Positions 8,757-16,544 of a DNA stretch of 36,587 bases are shown piece after piece. This DNA is from Lachnospiraceae bacterium (GTDB lineage: Bacteria; Bacillota; Clostridia; Lachnospirales; Lachnospiraceae), in NCBI GenBank assembly GCA_017614345.1, contig JAGACB010000045.1:1-36587 (forward strand). Reading direction: 5' to 3'. The translations under genes and the position numbers were made by a program. Position 1 is the stretch's first letter; each line of letters begins with the position of its first letter. Below the pieces are notes generated by a model that saw only the letters and a list, made by a program, of their open reading frames with translations, was not told the origin of the DNA and searched no databases.

Positions 8757-9608
8757 TTATGCTCTTCCGACACGTCTGATGGATTTTACGTACAGTCCGC
8801 CGGTGTAACCGGTATCTGCATGCTCAGCCTCATAAGCTGCGATGGCTGCGGAAATGACTGCGATCAGTTCGTCATCATCGGTCGTTTCTTCTGTTTCGAC
8901 TGCTGCAGGAACTGCTGCAACCTTCTTCTCTTCTTCCAGAGCCTTTGCTGCCTGCTCCTTGGCCTTTGCATTAATGGCCGCATTCTTGGCAGCGATCCGG
9001 TTATCGGCGATCTTACGACCGAAGCCGAAGCATCCGATCACCAGGGAAATGATGATGAGGACCATAAATACGGTTCCCATACCCAGAAGGGTATTCATCA
9101 AAGCTTTCTGGATCTTCTCAACATAAGTGAACTCTGCTTCCATGGATGCGGCTGCAACCTTCAGATCCTCTGCGGAAATTGCAGCTCCGTCGGAAGTAAC
9201 GGATACTCCGTCGTAGATCACCTTCGCATGAAGATCGCGGTCCTTAAAGGCATATGTGATCTCACATGCATAATACTTCAGATATTCTGAGGAATCCTCA
9301 GTCTCATAAACTCTGTAGCTTTTGACACTGTTATATTGCCCCAGATCCGGCTTGGCATTTCTCCAGGCCTGATAGAGATTGGCATTGGTCTCATCCTTCT
9401 GTGCCTGATAGAGAGAAACCTTTTCCTCGATGCCTTTCTCCGAGGTTGTGCTGAATACTTCCTGAAATACAGCATCAGACTGGCTGAAGCAAAGATCGGC
9501 AGTTGCCTGATCCGCTGCTTTCGGTTCCGCCGAACATCCGCCGAGGGCCAGCAGACACAGCGCAGTCAGAACTGCAAGCAGGAACGCTGATATTTTCTTA
9601 CGACTCAT
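8757..9608 (-). CDS. OadG-family gamma subunit with a lipoprotein-type extracellular domain
   Basis: 283 residues; ATG at 9608 with AAGGAG upstream. The N-terminus is a lipoprotein signal with lipobox LGGC (Cys25). Residues about 26-160 form an extracytoplasmic domain that I do not recognise. A single membrane span follows (about 168-196), then a basic/acidic coiled region and a C-terminal patch, ELIAVISAAIAAYEAE with YTGGLYVKSIRR, which is typical of OadG subunits. OadG proteins are normally around 80-130 residues with one membrane span, so about 150 residues have been added in front. Known gamma subunits hold the peripheral carboxyltransferase to the membrane beta subunit. It sits 30 nt after the 12S-like gene. 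Confidence 0.8.
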   Translation of the reverse strand: MSRKKISAFLLAVLTALCLLALGGCSAEPKAADQATADLCFSQSDAVFQEVFSTTSEKGIEEKVSLYQAQKDETNANLYQAWRNAKPDLGQYNSVKSYRVYETEDSSEYLKYYACEITYAFKDRDLHAKVIYDGVSVTSDGAAISAEDLKVAAASMEAEFTYVEKIQKALMNTLLGMGTVFMVLIIISLVIGCFGFGRKIADNRIAAKNAAINAKAKEQAAKALEEEKKVAAVPAAVETEETTDDDELIAVISAAIAAYEAEHADTGYTGGLYVKSIRRVGRA

Positions 9609-9638
9609 TCCAGGTCTCCTTTATTCATGTTCCTTTGA

Positions 9639-11099
9639 TCAGTATACCGTACCATGCTTCTTCTGCACTGCAGGGATCTCTCTCTTGGTGAAGAGCATCT
9701 CGAAGGCAGCGATCACACGCTTTCTGGTCTCGGAAGCATCAATGATATCATCCACATAGCCTCTCTTGGCTGCTGCCAGAGCGCTGGACTGAAGTGCCTG
9801 ATACTCTGCAGTCTTCTCACTGATCATGGAAGCTGCGCTGTCAGCTGCACTGATCTCATCCGCATAGATGATACGTACTGCCTGAGCTGCATCCATCATT
9901 CCGATGGAAGCTGTGGGCCATGCATAAACGATATCTGCACCGGTGGACTTGGAGTTCATGGTCAGATATGCACTGCCGTAAGCATCTCCGGTGATCACAT
10001 TGATCTTCGGAACGGTTGCGGAAGCAAATGCATAGGTCAGCTTTGCAGCTGCCAGAGACATATTCTTCTCTGCGCACTTGCATGCACAGAATCCGGTCAC
10101 GTTGGTAAATGTTAAAAGAGGGATCTCAAAAGCATCACAGAAGGATACGAAGCTTGCAGCCTTCTTAGCACCTGCTACGGTCAGGACTGCATCTTCCTTC
10201 CATACGGATTCGCCGTTCTCATCGAACTTCTCGCTGCGGTTTGCAACCACACCTACGGTGCGTCCGTTCAGACGGATGAAGCCGGTTACCATTTCCTTGG
10301 CAAATGCTGCCTTGGTCTCAAAGAAGTACTGATCATCGGAGATCAGTGCCGCAAGAGATGCGGTATCAGCTGCATAAGCTGCTGCAGAGGGAACCTCGCG
10401 GTTTAAGCTGTCACGGCACTCCTCATAGGAGAAATCATCCTCGTTGTTAGCGGGAAGGATGGAGATCAGCTCACGGATGGATGCTGCGATCTCATCTTCT
10501 GTTCCGATCACATCCACAAGACCTGCCTCTTCAGACTGGAACTTTGCGGAAGAAGTGTCGCACTTCTCTGTGTAGTTGCCTTCAATGGCATTGGGAGAAT
10601 TCACAAAAAGCTTTCCGTTCTTGCCTTCCATGAATGTGAAGTCGGTCAGGGAAGGAACCAGTGCCATTCCACCGCCGCATACACCGTAGATCGCTGTGAT
10701 CTGAGGGATCACACCGGATGCCTTGACCTGGCTCATGAACAGGCTTCCGAATGCCTGAAGCGCATCGGTAGCTTCCTGAAGTCTCAGTCCGGCACAATCA
10801 ACCAGACCGATCACGGGAGCGCCCATCTTAAGTGCCATGTCATAGAGCTTTTCGATCTTCTTTGCATGCATCTCGCCGATAGAACCGCCAAGTACCGTGG
10901 AATCCTGGCTGTAGACATATACCAGTGTCTCGCCGATGGTACCGTAACCGGTAACCACGCCGTCCGCCGGAGTGTCTTTTGTCTGCAAGTTGAAATCGGT
11001 ATTCCGTGCAGTCACGTAACCGCCGATCTCAACAAAACTGTTTTCATCCAGCACGGAAGCAATTCTCTTTCTTGCGGATGATTCTGCTGTATTGCTCAT
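9639..11099 (-). CDS. Acyl-CoA carboxyltransferase (12S/MmdA-like), divergent
   Basis: 486 residues; ATG at 11099 with GGAGGG upstream. It has the double crotonase-like fold of the ACC/MmdA carboxyltransferase family. The N-half oxyanion region reads IYGVCGGGMALVPSL (about 138-152) and the C-half has GDAYGSAYLTMNSK and AWPTASIGMMDA. Characterised MmdA/PCCB proteins are near 510-520 residues and usually have GPCAGGAVYSPA and a second-half YGGAY-type motif, so this copy is shorter and divergent and its acyl-CoA is uncertain (methylmalonyl-CoA, glutaconyl-CoA and malonyl-CoA are all possible for the family). It is the first gene of the operon that goes on with OadG, biotin carrier, OadB and the 5S-like subunit. 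Confidence 0.85.
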   Translation of the reverse strand: MSNTAESSARKRIASVLDENSFVEIGGYVTARNTDFNLQTKDTPADGVVTGYGTIGETLVYVYSQDSTVLGGSIGEMHAKKIEKLYDMALKMGAPVIGLVDCAGLRLQEATDALQAFGSLFMSQVKASGVIPQITAIYGVCGGGMALVPSLTDFTFMEGKNGKLFVNSPNAIEGNYTEKCDTSSAKFQSEEAGLVDVIGTEDEIAASIRELISILPANNEDDFSYEECRDSLNREVPSAAAYAADTASLAALISDDQYFFETKAAFAKEMVTGFIRLNGRTVGVVANRSEKFDENGESVWKEDAVLTVAGAKKAASFVSFCDAFEIPLLTFTNVTGFCACKCAEKNMSLAAAKLTYAFASATVPKINVITGDAYGSAYLTMNSKSTGADIVYAWPTASIGMMDAAQAVRIIYADEISAADSAASMISEKTAEYQALQSSALAAAKRGYVDDIIDASETRKRVIAAFEMLFTKREIPAVQKKHGTVY

Positions 11100-11132
11100 A
11101 ATCAGCCCTCCATAAAATAATTACATAAAGAA

Positions 11133-11160
11133 GTAATATGCCCAAACTTGGCCATATTAC
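11133..11160 (-). promoter_or_regulatory. Leader stem-loop at the 5' end of the decarboxylase operon mRNA
   Basis: Inverted repeat GTAATATG (11133-11140) / CATATTAC (11153-11160), extended by two further pairs across one mismatch, with a short loop. It begins a few nucleotides after the transcription start expected from the promoter at 11172-11200. It may protect the message from 5' decay or act as an operator; the sequence alone does not decide. Confidence 0.55.
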
Positions 11161-11171
11161 AATTGTACACT

Positions 11172-11200
11172 ATCATAACTCGAAACTGTTGTTATAGCAA
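11172..11200 (-). promoter_or_regulatory. Predicted sigma-A promoter of the decarboxylase operon
   Basis: On the minus strand: -35 TTGCTA (11195-11200), 17-nt spacer, -10 TATGAT (11172-11177). Expected start of transcription near 11165, giving a leader of about 65 nt before the 12S-like gene. Confidence 0.6.
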
Positions 11201-11295
11201 GAAGTTTCTTCAAATAATCTGAAACTTTTTTGAAGTACTTTCTCACTCTCCGATCAACTTTTTCCGGATCGGGAAAATAAACCTTTTCAAGAGGC

Positions 11296-12993
11296 TCAAC
11301 CCACCATATTGCTTCCGAGTCTTGCCAGTGTGTAGCAGAAGATATCCATGACACTCCACCACAGAAGCATGGAGGAACTAAATACCAGGAACAGAGATCC
11401 GGTTCCTTCTTTATTTTCCTTCTGAGACCAGCCGATGCGGGTATTCCACAAACAAACGGCAAACAAAGGAAGAAGGGGCAGGTAATAACGGCCCTGGATC
11501 CCTTCGCAGATCATAGCCGCATTGTTATAGGTAGTCCAACCCACCAGCATAAAAAGATATGCCAGAAGTCCCACGATCAGGATCACAGCCCCCATGACGG
11601 CCCGGTCTTTGGTCTTAGGAAGGAAGCCTTCCGATTCTTTCCGGATACAGGTTCCCAGATACAAAGCCAGGAAGGCATAGATCAGGTGTCCCGACAGAAG
11701 GATCCGGTGCCATCCCAGATGACTTCCAAAGATCATGGTAAGATGTCTGGACCACTCCGTTCTGATGGTATTTCCGAAGATCAGGATCATCTTCATAGGC
11801 TCATGAAGCACATCCGAGAAGGAATACAGACGAACCTCTTCGTTCGGAAGAGAACCTTCCTTTTCAGCGTCCTCATAGCTCTGAACCGGATGATCGGTGG
11901 CATTCGCCGAAGGTCTTGTCGCATTGGTACCCGCCAGATACTGTCCGAAACGGTCGGACTGAGCATAAAGAACCGTAGCAGATGCCAGACCTGCAACGAT
12001 CAGGATCGCCAGGGCATAGTACTGCTTATCGGAGATCTTCTCATGCATACTCTTGAATTTTTTCCGGGGGATCAGGAAACACAAAAATCCCAGCATCACA
12101 TAAATGACCTTGGTAGGCGCCAGGAGCCCTAAGGTAACCGCAAGAAGCACGATATCCTTCCAGGTGACGCGGTCTTTTTTGTAGGCAAGATCAAATACCT
12201 GTGCAATGAAATAAAAACTGAGACCGATGATCTGAACGTCATAAGACATGGATGAGATCTGTTCCAGAACCATCGGGAACAAAGAAATACAAAGGAAAAT
12301 GTGTTTGCCGAAGGGCATTCTCTTAATAGCAAGATAGAAAAGCACCATGTACAAAAGGAAGTTTAAGAAACGGGCCAGGTACATGGCACCAATCTGACCC
12401 ATACCGAAGATCCGCGCAACGGAGATGCCGATGGCCTGGGGAAGGAAATCCCAGAAGACCATCTCCCGCTTCTTCATCCCGGTGAGGACCATAGTCTTGT
12501 CATCACATTTATCAAAGAAGTGATCGAATACGATCTGATAGTCATCCGCACCGGGATCTCTGTGAAGCAGGAACTCGGCATCGGATGCACGCATATAGAC
12601 GTAATCATCCTTCGAGGTTTCTTTCTGAAACAGAAGGTGATTGGATAATTCATAAGAGGTTACATAGAAATTGTCCTCATCGGGGCCGGAAGCCGGAGGA
12701 AGGACAAACATGAAGATAAGTCCCCAGAATGCAACGGCTGCCACCGCAAGGATCTCAAAGGATGCCTTGCGTTTCAGGATCAGGAACCAGATGACAAAGA
12801 ACACGGAAGCACCTCCGATAACAAGAAGTGTTCCGAAGCTGAACCATTTTCCTACGGGAAATTGGGTAAAATCATTATAGGCTTCCGAAACCGCATACTG
12901 TACGCCGTAATAGATAAAGGTCATAAAAGCCATAAAACCGATGGCGGCAAATGCTGCCAGCGCTGCGCGATGCTCTTTGATCCATTCCTTCAT
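11296..12993 (-). CDS. DUF2142-family polytopic membrane protein
   Basis: 565 residues with about a dozen hydrophobic segments. The ATG at 12993 is preferred because AAGGAG lies 7 nt upstream; an ATG at 13008 sits before that site. The signature region PPASGPDEDNFYVTSYELSNHLL, in a loop after the first few spans, matches the DUF2142 pattern (PP..xPDE..H...). Members resemble GT-C glycosyltransferases and often sit in polysaccharide or surface-polymer loci, but no reaction is established. It starts right after a D,D-carboxypeptidase gene (16 nt between), so it is probably co-transcribed with the two carboxypeptidases upstream. Confidence 0.75.
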   Translation of the reverse strand: MKEWIKEHRAALAAFAAIGFMAFMTFIYYGVQYAVSEAYNDFTQFPVGKWFSFGTLLVIGGASVFFVIWFLILKRKASFEILAVAAVAFWGLIFMFVLPPASGPDEDNFYVTSYELSNHLLFQKETSKDDYVYMRASDAEFLLHRDPGADDYQIVFDHFFDKCDDKTMVLTGMKKREMVFWDFLPQAIGISVARIFGMGQIGAMYLARFLNFLLYMVLFYLAIKRMPFGKHIFLCISLFPMVLEQISSMSYDVQIIGLSFYFIAQVFDLAYKKDRVTWKDIVLLAVTLGLLAPTKVIYVMLGFLCFLIPRKKFKSMHEKISDKQYYALAILIVAGLASATVLYAQSDRFGQYLAGTNATRPSANATDHPVQSYEDAEKEGSLPNEEVRLYSFSDVLHEPMKMILIFGNTIRTEWSRHLTMIFGSHLGWHRILLSGHLIYAFLALYLGTCIRKESEGFLPKTKDRAVMGAVILIVGLLAYLFMLVGWTTYNNAAMICEGIQGRYYLPLLPLFAVCLWNTRIGWSQKENKEGTGSLFLVFSSSMLLWWSVMDIFCYTLARLGSNMVG

Positions 12994-13009
12994 GATATGC
13001 TCCTTCATT

Positions 13010-14695
13010 TCACACTTTCGGACTGTGTTTACTGCTCTTGGCGCTTCTGACCATCAGATCATGGCGAATGCTTCTGAGACGCTTTCTGCGCTGCTCTCTG
13101 CGGATGTGAGCAATGAGACTAGCCACGGCGCCGATGACAATGGCAGCGATCACTGCCAGAACCGCATAGCCCATGGGAGTGATCTTCTTCAGATAATCCA
13201 TGAGTCCCGGGCCGTCCTTTTCCTTTTCGGGCTTGGTGTTTTCTTCCTTGCTTTCCGCAGGCTGTGCAGAAGCACTCTCGTCCTCGCTCTGATCCTTCCC
13301 GGCTTCCCCGGTCACCTTTTCAGGCTTTGAGGGATCTTCCTTGGAAGGTTCTGACTTTGCAGGATCTGCCTTGGAGGGATCCTGCCCCGTTACATCCTCA
13401 GGCTTTTCGGTAGGATCCTCGTTATGGACTCCGGTGCCTTCGGGTTCGGAACCGGTTTCATCCGGCTTTACGGGTCCTACTGCAATGGTCTCTCCGGCTT
13501 CCGGCTCTTCTGCCGTGGGAACCGGCCAGTGTTCCTCCGTTTCGATCCCCCGGTTTCTGTTGCCCAGATCCTTTTCTGCCTGCTCATAGGCAGCGGCATT
13601 CTTCACGGGATCTGCATCGATCAGGTAATACTTGGACATATAGAAGGTCTTCTCGCCGTCCGTCACGCGGGCAAAGTCCATGTTGCTGACTTCCAGCATC
13701 TCCAGGGGAGTTCCCTTCTTTGCGGTATAAAGAACATGAGAATGAACGGAAGGTAAGTCTCTGGCATTGACATTGCCCAGGGTCCAGACCTTCTTCTTAC
13801 ATTCGGTCCAGGCAATGACCTCCCCTTCCTGACGGTCGCAGATATAATCCAGAAGGATCTGTGCATCCAGATAAAAGTCCTGATCATTGGACTTCATAAG
13901 ACAAACGGAATACTTATGACCGTTACGCTCAAATGCAGTCAGAAGAGTACGTCCGGCATAAGGTGTACGACCGGTCTTTCCTGCAAACACACCTTCATAG
14001 GGAATGGTTCCGTTGATCATGGCGTGACCCATCAACACCTTCCGGGCAGCTGTCAGGTTGGTTGCACCGATCACATATTCCGGAGTGGAATCGATGGTCA
14101 CAAAGGTAGGATTCTTCAAAGCCTCTGCGAAAATAAGGGTCATATCGTAGGGGCAGGTATAATGATTGATATCCTGAAGTCCGTGAGGATTCACGAAATG
14201 GGAATTCACACAGCCGATCTCCGCCGCCTTTTCATTCATCAGAACGGCAAAATTCTCCACGGAACCGCTGACATGCTCTGCCAGAGCATTTGCACATTCG
14301 TTACCGCTGGCCAGCATAAGACCGTACAGAGCATCATGAACCGTCATGACCTCTCCTTCTTTGGCCTTGGGGTTCAGGGTGGAGCTGTCGGAGGTGATAT
14401 TTGTCACCGCATCATGGGAAAATGTCAGCGGCTGATTTAAGTCCTCCACATGCTCCAAAACGATCAGTGCCGTCAGCACCTTGGTGATGGAGGCAGGATA
14501 ATACTGACTTGTGGCATGGTGCCCGGCCAGTATCTTCCCATCTGTCATGTCATAAATACAATATCCCTCTCCGAAGATCTCCGGTCCTTCCGGGCAGAAC
14601 AGCGCCGCTTCCGCTTTTGTAGGAAACAGAATGCTGCCCAGCAGCAGGATCACTGCCAGAAGCATCGGCAGAGGGTGAAACCTGTGTCCTTTCAA
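13010..14695 (-). CDS. D-alanyl-D-alanine carboxypeptidase (PBP5/DacA-like) with C-terminal membrane anchor
   Basis: 561 residues from a TTG at 14695 that has AAGGA 8 nt upstream. A GTG at 14722 is in frame, but GAGG is only one base away from it, so I prefer the TTG. Counting from the TTG there is a signal peptide (to about 30, ending KAEA), then a peptidase S11 domain with all three penicillin-binding motifs: SITK (69-72), SGN (130-132) and KTG (240-242). An SH3-like segment follows (about 295-360), then a long Pro/Glu/Ser/Asp-rich linker, one membrane span near 510-535 and a strongly basic tail. The enzyme trims the terminal D-Ala from peptidoglycan stem peptides outside the cell. The E. 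coli PBP5 tail is an amphipathic helix; here it is replaced by a wall-spanning stalk plus a true transmembrane helix. Confidence 0.9.
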   Translation of the reverse strand: MKGHRFHPLPMLLAVILLLGSILFPTKAEAALFCPEGPEIFGEGYCIYDMTDGKILAGHHATSQYYPASITKVLTALIVLEHVEDLNQPLTFSHDAVTNITSDSSTLNPKAKEGEVMTVHDALYGLMLASGNECANALAEHVSGSVENFAVLMNEKAAEIGCVNSHFVNPHGLQDINHYTCPYDMTLIFAEALKNPTFVTIDSTPEYVIGATNLTAARKVLMGHAMINGTIPYEGVFAGKTGRTPYAGRTLLTAFERNGHKYSVCLMKSNDQDFYLDAQILLDYICDRQEGEVIAWTECKKKVWTLGNVNARDLPSVHSHVLYTAKKGTPLEMLEVSNMDFARVTDGEKTFYMSKYYLIDADPVKNAAAYEQAEKDLGNRNRGIETEEHWPVPTAEEPEAGETIAVGPVKPDETGSEPEGTGVHNEDPTEKPEDVTGQDPSKADPAKSEPSKEDPSKPEKVTGEAGKDQSEDESASAQPAESKEENTKPEKEKDGPGLMDYLKKITPMGYAVLAVIAAIVIGAVASLIAHIRREQRRKRLRSIRHDLMVRSAKSSKHSPKV

Positions 14696-14749
14696 CTTAC
14701 TTTTCCTTCTTTCCCGTTCCACACCTCAAACTGCGGAACTTTTCTTAAT

Positions 14750-14793
14750 GTATCTTGTATCGATCGTTTTTCTGACAGTATCTTGTGTCGATC
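14750..14793. repeat. Two direct repeats GTATCTTGTrTCGATC between the carboxypeptidase genes
   Basis: A 16-bp unit occurs at 14750-14765 (GTATCTTGTATCGATC) and 14778-14793 (GTATCTTGTGTCGATC), one mismatch, 28 bp start to start. Both lie in the short gap between the two carboxypeptidase genes. The core TTGTGTCGATC also forms the left half of the palindrome at 23717-23734. Confidence 0.75.
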
Positions 14794-14796
14794 CTA

Positions 14797-16383
14797 TTAC
14801 TCATCTCTTTTTTTCGTTCTTCCGCCCATGCGGAGCACGATCTTATGAGATGCCATTTTTCTTCGTTTCCGTTCCTTGTTCTCCGTGTGAAGCTGATACA
14901 TTTCAAAGATCAGAGAACCGATCAGCAGCACCAGACCAATGAGTGCAACGCCTGCAACGATCAGGAGGATCCGGAATACGGAGAGATCATCATTTGCCAC
15001 GTAATGCTCGGAAAGGATGTTCAAAAAGACACCCTTGCTCTCCGGAGCAGTCAGGTCAAATGCCACTTCCCCATCCTTCCAGTCGGGATCATCGGGATCC
15101 TGATAAAAAAGTTCCGGATCCAGAGTTTCCTTTTCCACATGAGGCTTCGTGGGCTTTCTTGTCTCTTCGTCTCCTTCTTTCGTCTCATCTTCCCGGCAGG
15201 GATTGACCTGATCCACTGGAACATAGGCGGTGAGCCCCGCATACTGGACTTGATACCAGTCCTGATACCGGCCCACACAGAACATCTCTTCCCCCGGCTT
15301 TAAGATGGCAGTGACCAGGGTATAGGTGCCCATGAACTGGTAAAGGTTTGTATCTCTGTCCGGGAAGGTGGTAATGGCTTCATTTCGCTCCTCGAACTTT
15401 ACCTCCGGGATCTTATGGTCCAGATAGGGAAATGCAAAATCCATGAGGACCATGGTATCCGTGATCTCCCAGCCCACCTTGTCCTTCATAAGGGTAATGA
15501 TGAGCCTCTTATCTCCCCGGTCCGCATAGGTGACCAGAGTACGGCCGGCCCAGTCGGTAAGTCCGCCCTTTCCGGAATAAGCGATCTCCGCCTCTGTCTC
15601 ATAATGGTAGGACTTATTGATCAGGGCATGACCGGAATGCATGGCTCTCTCGCCACAGAGATTGGTTGCGGGAAGCACGTAATCATTGACACTCATAAGG
15701 GCTTTCACACTCGGATTCTGCAGTGCAGTCCTTGCAATAACGGCCATATCATAGGCAGTGGTATACTGCTCCGTATCATCCAGACCGGAAGGATTGGCAA
15801 AATGGGACCCTTCCAGGCCCATCTGTGCGATCCTTGCGTTCATCATATTGGCAAATTCGGCATTGCTTCCTGCCAGGTATTCCGCAAGAGCATTTGCACA
15901 CTCATTGGCAGATGCCAGCATCATCCCGTGAAGGGCCTGATCCACCGTCATCTGCTCTCCTTCTTTGGCAACCGGCGATAAGGTAGAACTGTCCTTGGTC
16001 AGATTCGTTACCACCGCATCATGAGAGAAGGACAATACATTATTCAGGTCCGAAGCCGGAAGGTTTTCATAAATGATGAGGGCTGTCAGGATCTTGGTGA
16101 TACTTGCCGGATAATACTTGGCATACTGGTTCTTTCCGCAGATCACCTCGCCGGTATCCGCATCCATGACACAGTATCCCTCCGCATTGACATCGGGGCC
16201 TGCCACCTCCGCTTTAGCTGTTCGGGGCAGTCCGTACAGAGTAAGGGCAACAAAAATGACAGCAAAAAACAGCGCAGAAATCCTACGGCCCGTTTTTCTT
16301 ACGGACCCGGTTCCCGAGCTGTATTTGATTCTCCCGGAAACACTCCGGGAACTGTATCTATTTAAACCCATTGCTGTTCTCAC
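14797..16383 (-). CDS. D-alanyl-D-alanine carboxypeptidase paralogue with altered third motif
   Basis: 528 residues from a GTG at 16383 (GGAG 4 nt upstream; the next ATG, codon 5, is too far from it). A long basic N-region precedes the signal segment (about 35-58, ending KAEV). The S11 domain keeps SITK (94-97) and SAN (158-160), but the third motif is KGG (272-274) where KTG is expected; the flanking bases read cleanly (GGAAAGGGCGGACTT on the minus strand). An SH3-like region (about 335-395), an acidic linker, a membrane span (about 470-495) and a basic tail repeat the layout of the next gene. A strong promoter lies just upstream. It may be a weak carboxypeptidase or a substrate-binding paralogue; the missing Thr makes normal acyl transfer doubtful. 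Confidence 0.88.
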   Translation of the reverse strand: MRTAMGLNRYSSRSVSGRIKYSSGTGSVRKTGRRISALFFAVIFVALTLYGLPRTAKAEVAGPDVNAEGYCVMDADTGEVICGKNQYAKYYPASITKILTALIIYENLPASDLNNVLSFSHDAVVTNLTKDSSTLSPVAKEGEQMTVDQALHGMMLASANECANALAEYLAGSNAEFANMMNARIAQMGLEGSHFANPSGLDDTEQYTTAYDMAVIARTALQNPSVKALMSVNDYVLPATNLCGERAMHSGHALINKSYHYETEAEIAYSGKGGLTDWAGRTLVTYADRGDKRLIITLMKDKVGWEITDTMVLMDFAFPYLDHKIPEVKFEERNEAITTFPDRDTNLYQFMGTYTLVTAILKPGEEMFCVGRYQDWYQVQYAGLTAYVPVDQVNPCREDETKEGDEETRKPTKPHVEKETLDPELFYQDPDDPDWKDGEVAFDLTAPESKGVFLNILSEHYVANDDLSVFRILLIVAGVALIGLVLLIGSLIFEMYQLHTENKERKRRKMASHKIVLRMGGRTKKRDE

Positions 16384-16407
16384 TTTTCTCCGAAAACACT
16401 GGCAAGT

Positions 16408-16436
16408 ATTATAACACAGGCTTTTAAAATTTGCAA
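16408..16436 (-). promoter_or_regulatory. Predicted sigma-A promoter of the carboxypeptidase operon
   Basis: On the minus strand: -35 TTGCAA (16431-16436), 17-nt spacer, extended -10 TGTTATAAT with a perfect TATAAT at 16408-16413. The leader would be only about 20 nt before the GTG start at 16383. Confidence 0.8.
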
Positions 16437-16440
16437 TCCG

Positions 16441-16479
16441 AACAAAAAGATGAGGACGGCCGAAATCTCAGCCGTCCTC
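16441..16479 (-). terminator. Rho-independent terminator after the large SLH protein gene
   Basis: Perfect 9-bp stem GAGGACGGC (16452-16460) / GCCGTCCTC (16471-16479), followed on the minus strand by ATCTTTTTGTT. It is 66 bp past the SLH gene stop and just ahead of the next promoter. Confidence 0.88.
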
Positions 16480-16544
16480 TTAAAATCTGTTGACATCATG
16501 AACAGTCTCGTCAAATATATATCATCAGACTCTGCCACAAACAA

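Noticed and set aside
11157-11462. A separate 101-codon gene overlapping the end of the DUF2142 gene.
   Set aside because: The first part is out of frame inside a good membrane-protein gene, it has no ribosome binding site and the predicted decarboxylase promoter lies in it. Only its tail is kept, as a low-interest observation.
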